From positions 2,048,001 to 2,108,000 of the forward strand of contig OU612075.1 in NCBI GenBank assembly GCA_914767715.1: DNA of 60,000 bases, written 5' to 3'. Under the pieces are notes generated by a model. The model was not told the DNA's origin and did not search any database. It was given only the letters and a program-made list of their open reading frames with translations. The DNA comes from Membranipora membranacea (taxonomy: Eukaryota > Bryozoa > Gymnolaemata > Cheilostomatida > Membraniporidae). The translations under genes were made by a program, and so were the position numbers. Positions 1-11,073 of this stretch are shown in pieces (within the stretch, counting starts at the first letter, position 1; the number at the start of each line of letters is the position of its first letter).

Positions 1-576
1 CTGAAGGACAAGTATGGCACATGACACTTAGTAACTTTCCCAGGAAAATCCTTATTAGTAGCCATAATTATATCGATGTCTATGTTATTAGCAGTTGAAG
101 TCAAGTCTATGCAGTAATCATAACAGGAAGGAAGGATTTTATTGACATATAGGAAATTGAAAAATAAAAAAGAAAAATATCTTTAAAATATTTATAAAAA
201 TGATTTTAATTTAATCTTTTTTCTATGAACAGAAGAGAATCTCAAACTCTTTTTGCTTTGAAAACAGTATCTTGTGCCAACAACATTCATATTCATGGAT
301 CTTGATAATAATGGAAAACTTATGTTAAGTCTGTGAGTGCATCGAATGCAGCTAAGATGGCGATGATGTAGTTAGGGCCATTCAGCGGTTGTCATTGATC
401 TTTTATTAGTCTAAATTCAGTTTCAAATTCAAAAAAGTTGATCTGCGCTACAATGAGCGATAGGAGTTATTATTTATAATCTTTATAATAAATTGATATA
501 TCCCAAAGGAATTGAGTACTAGCTTGAGCGCTCCCTCTAAACTAAACAAATATATGGCTGGGTGAAAGTCGGACGG

Positions 577-614
577 GGGGGGGGGGAGGGGGCAAGAGTC
601 TGGGGGCTCAGACT
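577..614. repeat. G-tract plus AGTCTG hairpin motif, copy 1
   Basis: A G-run is followed by a small inverted repeat in which agtctg and cagact flank a G-rich loop. The same G-rich/hairpin combination recurs at 1318-1371 and 36886-36936, so it is a dispersed short repeat. Confidence 0.55.
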
Positions 615-1172
615 AATGGCTAGCTAGTTAATTATAATCATAGTTGAAAAATTAGCTAGAGAAAAATTGGTGCTAGCTAACATTAAGTCATCCCTTAACT
701 ACCTAAAACAAATTCTAGCACACAGTATAACTCCTCCGGTGTAGCCAAGTTAGATGGTATCAAGGTCTAAGAGTTGTTTGTATATATATGGCATCATTTA
801 AAATAAATTATTCAATTTTGAGAGGGTGAGAATATCTAGTATCATCTGATCATTCAATCGAGTGGCTATGTACTTTACATTACTCTCTAGTCTTGGGCAT
901 AGACATATTAGCCACAGTGAAGGGAACCTATACTTCACCTCCACAAACGCTAGTGGGGACTGTAACACAGGCTACCACTTAATGATGTTGTAAATTTCCT
1001 TTTTAGAAAAATCTGATCAACAAGCTCATCGATCCAACATATTGTTATACCATTATTTATATAGGCATATGTATTCACTTTTCACTGTCAATGTTAGTCT
1101 ATTATTTCTATGTATGCAGAGCTAGTATCTAATGATTTTAATGCTATACTTCCCAATTCAAAAAGTATTCAA

Positions 1173-1204
1173 AGACAAAACACACAACGTTGTGTGTTTT
1201 GTCT
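1173..1204. repeat. Perfect 32-bp palindrome
   Basis: Two 16-nt arms (agacaaaacacacaac and its exact reverse complement) meet without a loop. It lies in gene-free sequence. It could be the remains of a MITE or a protein-binding site; nothing nearby decides. Confidence 0.85.
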
Positions 1205-1317
1205 ATGATAGTATCACTCAATTTGAAAGGAAGGTAAAGGTCATTTATGTAGTCTGATAGTTTATTGACTGACACGGAAACGCTGCATATTGAACTCTTG
1301 AAGCTCATGCCCCGGCC

Positions 1318-1371
1318 AGGAGGGGAGGTGGGGGGGCAACGTCGGGCAAGAGTCTGGGGTGCTCAGACTAA
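1318..1371. repeat. G-tract plus AGTCTG hairpin motif, copy 2
   Basis: Second copy of the dispersed unit: a G-rich run, then gcaagagtctgg and gctcagactaatg. It is nearly identical in the hairpin to the copy at 577-614. Confidence 0.55.
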
Positions 1372-2629
1372 TGTCCTCCTATCTGACACCCCCCCTAGTC
1401 TTGGTCACATGAAATTGCTGCTTTTTTCTGTCATTAACAGTCAAGTTATGCTCTCCTGCAGGGATTTGGACTGAATGTCCTGTTTAGCCCTGCTTGAGTG
1501 GCCTTGATGGCTACACACTACTGTCTGTATTACCGGGCCAACTCACGGAATCACAAAGAGGATATACGTTGATGAGTTGATAAGTTGATATTTTCATTTT
1601 GTAGATGCTCTGCCATCCATCCCCATTTTGAAGTTTGTTTATTACCATTTATTAGATATCCATCCTCATTACAAGGTGAATCGTATTGAAATGACTGCAA
1701 AAAAGACTCAGCTAAAAGTCTCATATAATATTCAGAAAAAGCCATTGGCTGATGAATGACTGATAAGATAGTGTATACAGCTACCAACTTAAGAAATCTA
1801 GCATACTTGCCAAGTCTCCCGATTTAGGCGTGACCCTCCAGATTTATACACCCACCTCCCACTTTTTGTAAATCTCACTATTTCCTCCAGATTTTAGAGA
1901 AAACAGTCCAATCGCAATTTTTTGATAGTTATCCAAGCACATGTTGTTGTTGACTAGTTACTGTTAAGGTCTTTGCACACAAATTTGAAAGGAATTATCA
2001 AATTAAACAATCCTAACAAATTTACCTGTTCTGTTAAGATTCAGCCTATTATTGTAAATGACCAATAGCATCCTCTCATAACTCACAACACTGACTGTCA
2101 TTGGTCACAATATAAAGTAGCTAGTCAAGTGCATACCTTTAGTTTTCATTTCCTTTCAGATCACACATTTTTTAGTATTAATTTTGTACTGTCTACTCTA
2201 GTTAAATTTAAGTGAAGGAAAATAGAAACCTAACAATTCCAAAGGTAGGTCCACTACAATTTAACAAAGCTCAGACCAAAGACTTTGAAACATATTTAAT
2301 GTTAGTCAAACAAAAATATAGTACCTTATCTGGATTCTCACTGTCTGTGACTGAGCACATTTTCAGATCTTGATGATGCATGGGCACTTGTAGCCTGTCT
2401 TGACAGGCAAAGGCCCCTGGGACTTACATGCCTCTACTTTGCCAATGGGGTGTTTGATACTGGACGATGACAATGTAAAGACATGTATGTAAGAGTCCCA
2501 GGGGCCCATGGATTGATTGTAATTGTTTAAAGTGTATTTCACCTCAGTTTGATATTTTAGTACTAGTACAAACATGAAATTATTTGGGGTCAAATATACC
2601 TTTTTAGCCCTTCCTAGTGGCTGGAAACG

Positions 2630-2765
2630 CTCTCAGAGCTTCTGCAGACGGGGCTCCGCCCCGTACCCCGTTGGGGGGCTCACACCACCCCCCAAACCCC
2701 CAGGTGGGTGACTCGGGTGCTTCGCACCCTCGAAGCACCACGTTGTGGTGCAGTATCACCGTAAA
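2630..2765. repeat. GC-rich cassette of consecutive short hairpins
   Basis: In an otherwise AT-rich region this segment is mostly G+C and consists of adjoining small inverted repeats: acggggctccgccccgt, then a C-run/G-run pair around 2665-2705, gggtgcttcgcaccc, and gcaccacgttgtggtgc. Loops of 2-4 nt with strong stems suggest a mobile hairpin repeat or a structured-RNA unit. A 68-codon open frame crosses it but has no recognisable features. Confidence 0.6.
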
Positions 2766-3329
2766 ATGGAATCTCCCTATTTTGTGTTTAGATTACTTGG
2801 CAAGTATGAAATCTAGTGCTTAATTATTGATGCAGTTTGACATATTCATGACACTTATCAGTATGTAGCTGATATATGATGAATATATGTGTATAATACT
2901 AAGCTATATAACATTTCAATATTATATATTGTCTACACCCATGAATCACAGATTGCTGAGTAGTAGCACTAATAAAATTCAAGTAGTAGCACTAAGTTTT
3001 TAAATATTTAAGACCCTCAAACGCTTTAATTTCCACACGTTCCTTGGCATGATTATCCAAATAGTCTACATCAGTTACTCAAGTGAATATGATGAGGACA
3101 GCTCTTCTGATGGCACATTCTATAATTCAACATGATCACTCTTCCTAACAAATTTACAAAAGTTCACATAGTTTGTTTCAATTGTTTTGCAAGGGCTGGC
3201 TATTTTGATATGTACAATTTTATAGCTACTTTCAAGGGTATCATTGAGAGTGAGCCACACTAGATACCTGACAATTGGGGGTTTTATTTCGTACTACTAA
3301 CTATCATTAAATAGTGCTTTTTTGTAGAA

Positions 3330-4080
3330 CCTTTTACACATCAAAGTGTGTTAGGATAACCAACTTCATCTAAGTTGTTGTATTCAGTGAGTTTGGGACA
3401 TGTGTACCTACCAAAATCCCTGCTCTATCCAATGAACTAAACCTTTAGTTCATTGCTCTATCCATCAGACTCAAAATCAGATTTTTGGAGTAATCTGTTC
3501 TCAAAGTAAGAGGAGACAACTTCTTGTTTGAGTCAGGCTAAGGTGTAGCATGCTTTTGCAAACTGTGAAACGAAAATCATATTTGATACTAGGAAATCAA
3601 AATTATAAATTTTATATTTAGCCAGCAACAAAGTGTTACAGAAATGTATAATAGAGGGTTATGTACTTTTGACAGTGACTACAAAGTCAAAAACATTAAC
3701 TAACTCAAATAGTGTGAGTGTTGTTTATTTTCATCAGGATCTGTCTCCAAACGGTCATACATCACAGCAAATAATTTTTGTTAGACCTGAAGGCCTTGTG
3801 GTAATGATAAGTATTTATAAGAAATGCATAAGAATTAATCAGAATCTTTATTGTGAAATCAATTTGAGGGCTAACTTAAGACAAATTCATCCTATTAAGA
3901 TTGTGATTCTGGTAAAAGATAACATGTTAAAGACAAATGCGTATATCATTGATGAGTACTTTTTAAAAAAGGCATTGGAAGGTAATTGATATTTGAGGAA
4001 AATCATTTAACAATATTATTCACTTTTATAGTCATATAAAATTAGCTGCTATAGCTTGTTCATCTGATAAAAAAAATGAT
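3330..4080. repeat. Duplicated 3' flank of the D8C genes, block 1
   Basis: This non-coding block downstream of D8C copy 1 is repeated with high identity at 10140-11070, downstream of copy 2, and in a more diverged form at 8690-9060, next to the pseudogene. The three blocks share the order of landmarks, such as tgtgttaggataac, catacatcac and tagtcatataaaatta. The duplicated unit therefore contains gene plus flank. A plus-strand open frame of 118 codons (3633-3989) crosses this block, but in the second copy it stops after 68 codons, so coding is doubtful. Confidence 0.75.
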
Positions 4081-4082
4081 TT

Positions 4083-4880
4083 CTAATCCATTCCACAAAA
4101 TCCACCACCACAACCAATATTTCCAGTATATTTATACACAAAATCATTAGTTATCTCAGAGCACCTTACTACTGAGCCTGTAGCTCTGTACTGTGTACAA
4201 CCACTACTCCATGAGCCATATATCTGGATACTAGTAACCACACCTATCTGATGAGGCATTGTGGTATTGCTCCAATACGCAATTTGTGTTCCACAACTTT
4301 CATGACCCGACGTCTTCGAGATCACACAATGATCAACAAGCCTGCTGCCTGCAGCCCCGCTGAAGCGGAACCATGGCCTTCCACTGTTGATCATATCTGT
4401 GTGGTCACAATTAAAACCGTAATTACTATTAGGATTTCTTGGTTTGATGCTGTTGCCAAAATAGTCCTTCCGCCAGTATTCTGTTAAGTTGATGGCAGAC
4501 TGGCATTCTGTAGGCTGTGGTAGAACAGTTGTTGTAGTTGGTGTTGTAGTTGGTGTTGTAGTTGTTGTGGCAGTTGTTGGTGTAGCTGTTGGTGTGGTTG
4601 TAGGAGGATTTGTGGTAACTCGGCACTCGGCTAATTTCTCTATCAATTCATTAAACACGACTTTCTCGATTTCAAGCTCAAGCTCTGGTGTGTTTAACGA
4701 CCTACGGGAGCGGTTGTATTCCGACAGAGCTGAGCAACCTTCATTGGTAAGAACCTCAAGCAGGACATCATTACGGTGTTTGTAGCGCTCAAGTTCGAAT
4801 CTAGTAGAGCTTCTTAGGGCGGTACCTTGGCATGAAGTTATCATCATGGCAATAGCTAACGATGTTAGGAGGAAAAACAT
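4083..4880 (-). CDS. Secreted D8C-domain (uromodulin/GP2-like) glycoprotein, copy 1
   Basis: A 265-aa protein in one coding exon. Residues 1-20 are a hydrophobic signal peptide. A Glu/Arg-rich, probably helical N-terminal domain follows, with a basic RSRR site that a furin-type protease could cut. Next comes a Thr/Pro linker of about 30 residues, likely O-glycosylated, and then a C-terminal D8C domain. The D8C assignment rests on the spaced motifs WFRFSGAAGSR, DHCVI, ESCGTQIAYW, PHQIGVVTS and the final VYKYTGNIGCGGGFC, which follow the cysteine-rich pattern of uromodulin and GP2. No membrane segment follows, so the product should be secreted; the ligand is unknown. The ATG at 4880 lies directly after a 3' splice site (ttgcag/ATG), so the 5' UTR is spliced and the upstream in-frame TTG is intronic. 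It is a paralogue of the gene at 11074-11934. Confidence 0.85.
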   Translation of the reverse strand: MFFLLTSLAIAMMITSCQGTALRSSTRFELERYKHRNDVLLEVLTNEGCSALSEYNRSRRSLNTPELELEIEKVVFNELIEKLAECRVTTNPPTTTPTATPTTATTTTTPTTTPTTTTVLPQPTECQSAINLTEYWRKDYFGNSIKPRNPNSNYGFNCDHTDMINSGRPWFRFSGAAGSRLVDHCVISKTSGHESCGTQIAYWSNTTMPHQIGVVTSIQIYGSWSSGCTQYRATGSVVRCSEITNDFVYKYTGNIGCGGGFCGMD

Positions 4881-5076
4881 CTGCAAAATAAAACAATGAT
4901 ATATTATTTATTATCTATCTGCTTAGATGGTATGTATGAATTTCAAAGTATGGCTCATTCTCTAAGTAAAAGTCCATTGCAACTGACCACACCCAAGTCA
5001 CACATTTAAAACTGCTCAGAGTTTGCTGCAGAAGTTATACTCTGTTTTTTGCACTGTCTTATGTGTTATTTATGAC

Positions 5077-5118
5077 TTGATCAGCAAATAAATTTTTTTT
5101 ATATATATTTGCTGATCA
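5077..5118. repeat. Inverted repeat in the leader intron of D8C copy 1
   Basis: The arms cttgatcagcaaata and its complement tatttgctgatcag flank an AT-rich loop. It lies in the intron between the untranslated leader and the coding exon. No function can be assigned. Confidence 0.6.
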
Positions 5119-5728
5119 GGGTGTGCTACACACTTTTTGAATCGCAAAAAACTGCAGTAATGTGAAACTCTTTGCTCACTCCTCTATTCCCTTGGTAAAT
5201 AAGCCCAATTCACAAAAGTTGAATATAAAAGCTAAACAAATTATAAGTATAAAAAAACTTTGGTGGCGGACCATTCAAATCAACCTCAACAAATTTATTT
5301 ATTTATTGAGGATTTCTAAAAGTTTATAACTAAAGTAAATTAAAAATAAACAACTTGTTGACCTCAAATAACAGAGCAGGCACTTATTCAGTGATAGTAA
5401 TATATTAGTTGATAGGAATGCAATTGTAGTCTAACTAAACTGCAGTCATCAGTGGCTTATAAACTCCAAGGCTCAAAACTTTTAAACTATTGACATGCAA
5501 ATACTCCTCTCATCTAATCACTAACTCCAGAACACCCTTCTCAAATTTAGCGATAATATATCAAATGTAATACAATTGCAACATGGTGAACACAACTCTG
5601 CGATTTAGATAACCTAACTGTCATGAAAAAAGACCTTGAAGGATTGTAGATGCACGGGTAAATAAGAATACACAAGCTCACTTTCACACGATAATTTAAA
5701 TAATATTGTAACACAATCTTTAACTCAC

Positions 5729-5812
5729 CTTGGGTAGTTTTTAAGTTGACAGGAGGACAGAGACGTAATTCTACTATGATCTGAAAGTCTCTATTGTAAA
5801 AGTGGAGAAAGT
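5729..5812 (-). other. Predicted 5' UTR exon of D8C copy 1
   Basis: On the minus strand a good splice donor (ccaag/gtgag) lies at 5729, and the acceptor next to the start codon at 4880 would join to it across an 848-bp intron. The upstream edge is an estimate from the TATA-like box at 5840-5846. The corresponding arrangement (TATA box, short leader, intron, acceptor touching the ATG) is present at the second intact copy, which supports the model. The exon contains no obvious open frame of its own. Confidence 0.5.
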
Positions 5813-5839
5813 AATGAACAAATCATGGGAGTGAATTAT

Positions 5840-5846
5840 TTTTATA
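5840..5846 (-). promoter_or_regulatory. TATA-like box of D8C copy 1
   Basis: The minus strand reads TATAAAA about 30 bp upstream of the predicted leader exon. Position relative to the splice donor at 5729 fits a short first exon of about 80 nt. This is inference from motif and spacing only. Confidence 0.45.
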
Positions 5847-5979
5847 GTCATAATCTTTCATGTTTAACTCATTATCACAAATGCAACTTGGTTTTATTTT
5901 TGGCACAAGGACTGACTCATTATGGATACTATTGCCATGCTTTCTTGGCAGTGAAATGGTCATGTAGGCTTTCACTTTC

Positions 5980-6720
5980 GCATTCTCACTTTTCAGTTGT
6001 CAAGTCATCATCAGCTTTGACACAAAACGCACATTCTTTCACCCCTTTTAGGGTGTTTTTTTGGCATTTGAGAAGTAACATATGTTATTCACATCTTCAT
6101 TATCACATCAGAGCTGTTCATTTTTAAATTTTGATGATTTCAGATCAGGATCGTAATTTAAATTGGCGATCCCTCGATAGACCAAGATAAAATTTTGGAG
6201 TGAAAAGTGCTCAAGAGACAAACAGCATAAGATTTGGCCTCAGTCAGTTTCATCATCTTTAAATCTGCAGATTACATACATTTCATCTGAATGAGTTCAG
6301 AGGTGAAGGTCTCTTTCATAACCCCTCCTCCCCCCTTGTATAAATAAGTTGGTGGTCTGTTGTCAGCGCTGAGAAATTGTGTCAGAAATTGGCACTGCTG
6401 CAAAGGGAAAACTTGAAGCTAACAATTATCCAGGGCTGCTCTCTGTTATTTAGAACGAGGAAAGGTTGAAGGCTAAGCGATTTTCATGTTGTTATTCAGA
6501 TTTGAAATATTATTTTCGTCCTAATATAAAATTCCTAGGCCATGACACTATGCTGCAAAGTTAACTGGCTATTTGAGGGAAAAACAAAATTATCATGATT
6601 TCAGAGAGTTATATAGCTTGAGTACTGGCTCACTCCTCATCCAGGCCGTGCTTTGCAGTACGGCATGTGTCCCAGGGCTAGGAGAAAAATCTCCAGGTTT
6701 TGAATCCTTTCTTTAGTGAA
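5980..6720. repeat. Upstream duplicated block, copy A
   Basis: The segment is repeated at 7620-8370. Shared landmarks in the same order include acatatgttattcacat, tttttaggg and aggttgaaggctaagcgatt. It lies upstream of D8C copy 1, so the upstream region of the gene family seems to have been duplicated as well. No coding sequence seen. Confidence 0.7.
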
Positions 6721-7579
6721 AGTTTTATCTAGGCAAGACTGAAAAATGTTGTTGTCCTAAGAAATATGAAACAATCTTTGATCACAGGTCCATAAGATCA
6801 TTAGATGACACTCTAAACCTTCAAATAGTCTCCGAACCATCCAACTGACCTTAGTCAACAGTCGATTGACCTCGATCCATGTTCAATTATTGAAGTTTAA
6901 TCTATTTTAACAAGGATAAAAATAATAATTTTTGTGCGGATTAACTTAGCCTTATTATCTCAAGGGTCTTTTAGATTAGGCTAAGTGCCTACTGCCTGGC
7001 TGTATCCATATTATTCTGAGATCCCCCCAGACTATTGCCCCCATCCAACGGCCCTCGGACGGGGAATATGTGTATCGGCATTGCTGTCTATCTGATGGGC
7101 CATCTATCTCAGGCCTGTTGATTCGAATTGTTACATTTCCTTTGAGTTGTCAATTCCAGTTTATGAACTCTTTGAGGAAGAGTTGGCTGGGATTATCGCA
7201 GAAGAAATTATAATTGATCAGGAATTTTGATGACAAGGCTTGCAACTGGCATATAGGCATCAGTTCTTATAATTGGTTTATGTTCACTGCTGCTGAGGTT
7301 CGTTTGGTAAGAGTTCATACAACATACCCAAGGTCACATTGATGACCTGTATTCATAATAGGTGAGGCCATGAATTTGTTACCCTTATGTTGAAAACACC
7401 CCAGAACAGTGTTGCTATCAGTGGCTAACCAGCTACAGTGTTGCATTGTCTGTATCCAAAAGCAATTAATCAATTTTTCATAATTTCATCCTTTGCTGAC
7501 TTAGGAAGTTGAAATGACAATGACCTGGATTATCATAATAGAAAGTTTTATCTGCAACACAATTGTAATTTATATAATG

Positions 7580-7755
7580 CAGCGCAGTCCTGTGCAGCGC
7601 AGCAAATCACGCATGATCCATCAGCCCTTTTTAGGGAGTTTTTTGGCATTTGAAATGGACCATAGTCGACTATAGTCCATTTCAAATGCCAAAGAACTCC
7701 CTAAAAAGGGGTGACATATGATGAGTGATTTGTTGCGCTGCACTGGACTGCACTG
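7580..7755. repeat. 176-bp inverted repeat with 88-bp arms and no loop
   Basis: The left arm (7580-7667) and right arm (7668-7755) are near-exact reverse complements meeting at the centre gtcgac. Mismatches become more frequent toward the outer ends. The right arm's inner part matches sequence found as a single arm at about 6045-6075 in the duplicated block upstream (cccttttagggtgttttttt then ggcatttga), so this is a foldback version of local sequence rather than a foreign insert, or a palindromic MITE of which the other copy kept one end. Confidence 0.85.
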
Positions 7756-8480
7756 TACATATGTTATTCACATTTTCAGTATCACATCAGAGTTGTTAGT
7801 TTTTCATTTCTGATGATTTCAGTTCAGGGTCGTAAGTTAAATTAAAGTTCCCCTGTTAGTGTGATATAAAATTCTGGAGATTATAAGTGCTCAAGAGACA
7901 AACGCCATAAAATTTTAACTCATTCAGTTTTATCATCAGCGAATCCTCATAATACATATATGCCATCGGAATGAGTTTAGAGTTGAAGGTCTCTTACAGC
8001 ACCCCCCTACCCGGTACAAGGTGGTACTCTGTCATCAGCGCAGAGAAATAGTGTCAGAAATTGACACTTTCGCAAGGGGGAAACTTGAAGATAACAATCA
8101 TCATCCAGGGGCTGTTCTCTGTTTTTTAGAATGAGGAAAGGTTGAAGGCTAAGCGATTTTCATGTTGTTATTTAGATTTATAATATTATTATGATCTCAA
8201 TATAAATTTCTAGGCCATGACACTATGAGGCAAAGTTAGACGACTGCTTGAGGGCAAAACAAATGTATCATGATTTACAGAGAGTTATAGCAGTGAAATT
8301 GAAATCTCGCACTGCAGTCGTCCGAGCCTTGCTTTGCAAAGTAGTGTTTGTTCCAGGGCTTAGAGAAACAATCAAAAGATATGATGCCTCCGGCCTTGTT
8401 GAGATATCAACACAAATCAAAGTATTATATCTCTGCTCGACTCCAAAATTAATGTTTCACTTAGCAATATGAAACAAGCC
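7756..8480. repeat. Upstream duplicated block, copy B
   Basis: Counterpart of the block at 5980-6720, directly bordered on its left by a long inverted repeat. The identity is clear over several hundred bases but interrupted by small indels. It precedes the D8C pseudogene region. No gene seen. Confidence 0.65.
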
Positions 8481-9100
8481 CCCAGGCCCATAAATCACAC
8501 TCTGAATCAAATGGTCACAGAATAATCCACTTACCCCTAATCACTCGTTGAATGACTCCTAACAGATGGAGTTCCACGCTCAGCTATTAAGTGAGCTGTA
8601 TTTCAACGATGATCACAACAGTCATCATATAATTGCCAAGTCTTTCCAACTCTCTGTATCGCTAATAAAGAAAGTAAAAAACAATGATATAACTCAAATA
8701 ATGTTGAGATATATTTCCTTCAGAAATCGATCTACCAAACAATCATACATCACCGTAGATAATTATTTTTCCCATGGTTATGACCGTATCCTAAACTTAG
8801 CATGTGGGACATGAAGGTCTCGTGGTGAGGGTCATGATTGATAAGAAATTAGTCAGGATTTTTATTGCGAAATCAACTGAGGGCTAACACAAAACTAAAG
8901 CGTACTACTACGATTGTAAATCTGAAATTAGATAACAAGGTGAAAATTCATGAGTGTATCGCCAATGGAGTACTTTTTAAATAAAGCATAGGAGGGTAAT
9001 TGATATTTATAGAGGCAAATCATTTAACAATAACATTCACTTTTATAGTCATATAAAATAAGCTGCTATAGCTTGTTCATCTGAAAAAAAAAGGGGATTT

Positions 9101-9490
9101 CTATTCCAATCCACAAAATCCACTGCCACAACCAATATTTCCAAGATACTTATACACAAAATCGTTAGTTTTCTCAGAGTGCCTAACAACTGATCCTGTA
9201 GCAGAAAACTGAGTACAGCCACTACTCCATGATCCGTAAATCTGGACACTAGTAACTACACCTATCTGATGAGGCATTGTGGAATTGCTCCAAAATGGGA
9301 TTTGTGTCCCACAACTTTTCATGACTTTGAGATCACATAATGATTAATAAGCCTGCTGCCTTCAGCCCAACTGAAGCGAAACCATGGCCTACCACTGTTA
9401 ATCATACCTGTGTAGTCACAATTAACGTTGTTATTTTTTGGTTTGATGTTGCCGGCCGTAATAGTCCTTCCGCCAGTACAAGTTGATGGC
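9101..9490 (-). pseudogene. D8C-domain pseudogene (copy 3, 5'-truncated)
   Basis: The minus strand encodes a D8C domain close to those of the two intact copies: YWRKDYYG, then after a frame change NSGRPWFRFS, PHQIGVVTS, FVYKYLGNIGCGSGFCG. It is broken in several ways. There is a frameshift after the YWRKDYYG segment. A stop codon follows VISKS where the intact genes continue to the ESCGT segment. The cysteine of DHCVI is replaced (NHYVI) and that of VVRCS by His (VVRHS). Signal peptide, N-terminal domain and Thr linker are missing; homology stops near 9490 and unrelated sequence begins. Downstream, the block at 8690-9060 is also homologous to the 3' flanks of the intact copies, so the pseudogene arose by segmental duplication rather than retroposition. 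Confidence 0.85.
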
Positions 9491-9690
9491 AGAATATATC
9501 AAGATTTTCCTCTCTTATCAAAGCAGGAAAAGATAATGAGCCAGAGATCTGTCATCTACCTACAGTACTAAATCCTAAGGGATTTGAAAAGAAGATGCTG
9601 CACAAATCAAGTCAAAGTGATTGTGAAAGAATCAGGTTTTTGGTATCATTCTAGAGTTCTCAGCCTAATTTAGAATGCAGCTCTTTCTTC

Positions 9691-10022
9691 TTTTTTTTTT
9701 TTGTTTTTTATGCACTAGGTCTTATTTGTCCGCCCTTTTTAACGGGCCCCCTTAAGCACAGGTTGCATGTGTGGGGTAGTACCCTAGACCCTTGCCCGCT
9801 GTTGCGGGCTACTCATTTTTCGAAGAGGCAGAGGGGGATCTTTATACTGCGTGCAAGCACACAGTAGACCTCCTGTATATATGGTCCTGATCTGAACAGA
9901 CCTGGCCAGGATGAATGGCTTGCCAGTGCCAAATCAGGAATGACGGCCGGCGCCGGGAAGCGAACCTGGATAATAAGATCACAAAATTTTACTCTTAACC
10001 GTCAGTCCACTCCTGACTCCTT
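9691..10022 (-). mobile_element. tRNA-derived SINE, copy 1
   Basis: Read on the minus strand the element starts at 10022 with a tRNA-like head holding an A-box-like segment (ggactgacggttaagagt) and a B-box-like segment (ggttcgcttcccgg). A body of about 200 bp follows, then an A-rich tail, seen as the T-run at 9691-9715 on the plus strand. The head and much of the body match the element at 48697-49020. SINEs of this build use RNA polymerase III promoters and are moved by LINE proteins; the poly(A)-like tail supports this. Confidence 0.75.
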
Positions 10023-10139
10023 GGTTTATTAACATCTTGTTGTCCAGGTTCAACTGATTTTCATTCAAAGTTCAGACATGAAGAGGTGTTATTTCGTATA
10101 TATGATCATTGAATCGTGCTTATTTAACACCTCTTCAAT

Positions 10140-11070
10140 GCACATCATAGTGTGTTAGGATAACACACTTCATCTAAGTCGTCGAATTCATCAAACTCAA
10201 AATCAGTTGTTTGGAGTTATCTGTTCTTATAGAAAGAGGAGACAAAATTTTTGTTTAAAACGCTGAGTGTTCTTGCGGAATTGATTGATTTGTATTTTTA
10301 CATAGGATATCATGGCGTGGATGATGAAGAAATGTATGTATATGACAGCTCTCGGTGTAACTCAGTTGTACATAAAATTGTTGTTGTAAAAATTTATAAA
10401 GTGATTAAAGAAACTGCACTGGCGTTTAGTGGTACGGCTGCGTCTGGGCCTGAATTTATAGGCATTACGCTAGGTGTAGCTAGCCTGTTCCCCCCACCCC
10501 CATTGAACAAAGCTTGTTAAGTCAGGCTAAGGTGTAGCATACTTTTGCAAACTGTTATAAGAAAATCATATTTGATACTCCGAAATCCAAATTATGAATT
10601 TTATATTTAGCCAGCAACAAAGTGTTACAGAAATGTATAATAGAGGTTTATGTACTTTTGACAGTGACTACAGAGACAAAAACGTTAACTAACTCAAATA
10701 GTGTGAGGGTTGTTTATTTTCATCAGGATCTGTCTCCCAACGGTCATACATCACAGCAAATAATTCTTTTTAGACCTGAAGGCCTTGTGGTAAGGATCAG
10801 GAATGATAAGAAGTGCATAATAAATTAATCAGAATTGTAATTGTGAAATCAATTTTAGGGCTAACATAAGACAAATTCATTCTATTAAGATTGTAAATCT
10901 GGAAAAAGATAACAAGGTAAAGACAAATGCGTATATCATTCATGGAGTACTTTTAAAAAAGGCATTGGAAGGTAATTGATATTTGAGGAAAATCATTTAA
11001 CAATATTATTCACTTTTATAGTCATATAAAATTAGCTGCTATAGCTTGTTCATTTACTTAAAACAAGTGA
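10140..11070. repeat. Duplicated 3' flank of the D8C genes, block 2
   Basis: Counterpart of 3330-4080. It carries an extra segment of about 250 bp (10250-10510) not seen in block 1. Small indels distinguish the copies, including one that shortens the plus-strand open frame. No independent gene is evident. Confidence 0.7.
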
Positions 11071-11073
11071 TTT

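Larger units (their letters stand above)
1205..3329. other. Region without recognised gene (left end)
   Basis: Apart from the repeats listed separately, nothing here shows coding features. The longest open frames are under 80 codons, have no splice context that links them and no family likeness. The same holds for bases 1-1170. Confidence 0.6.

Noticed and set aside
4489-4785. Val/Gly-rich plus-strand frame (and its counterpart at 11465-11839)
   Set aside because: It is the antisense of the Thr/Pro linker of the D8C genes; the low-complexity composition follows from the ACN codons on the other strand.
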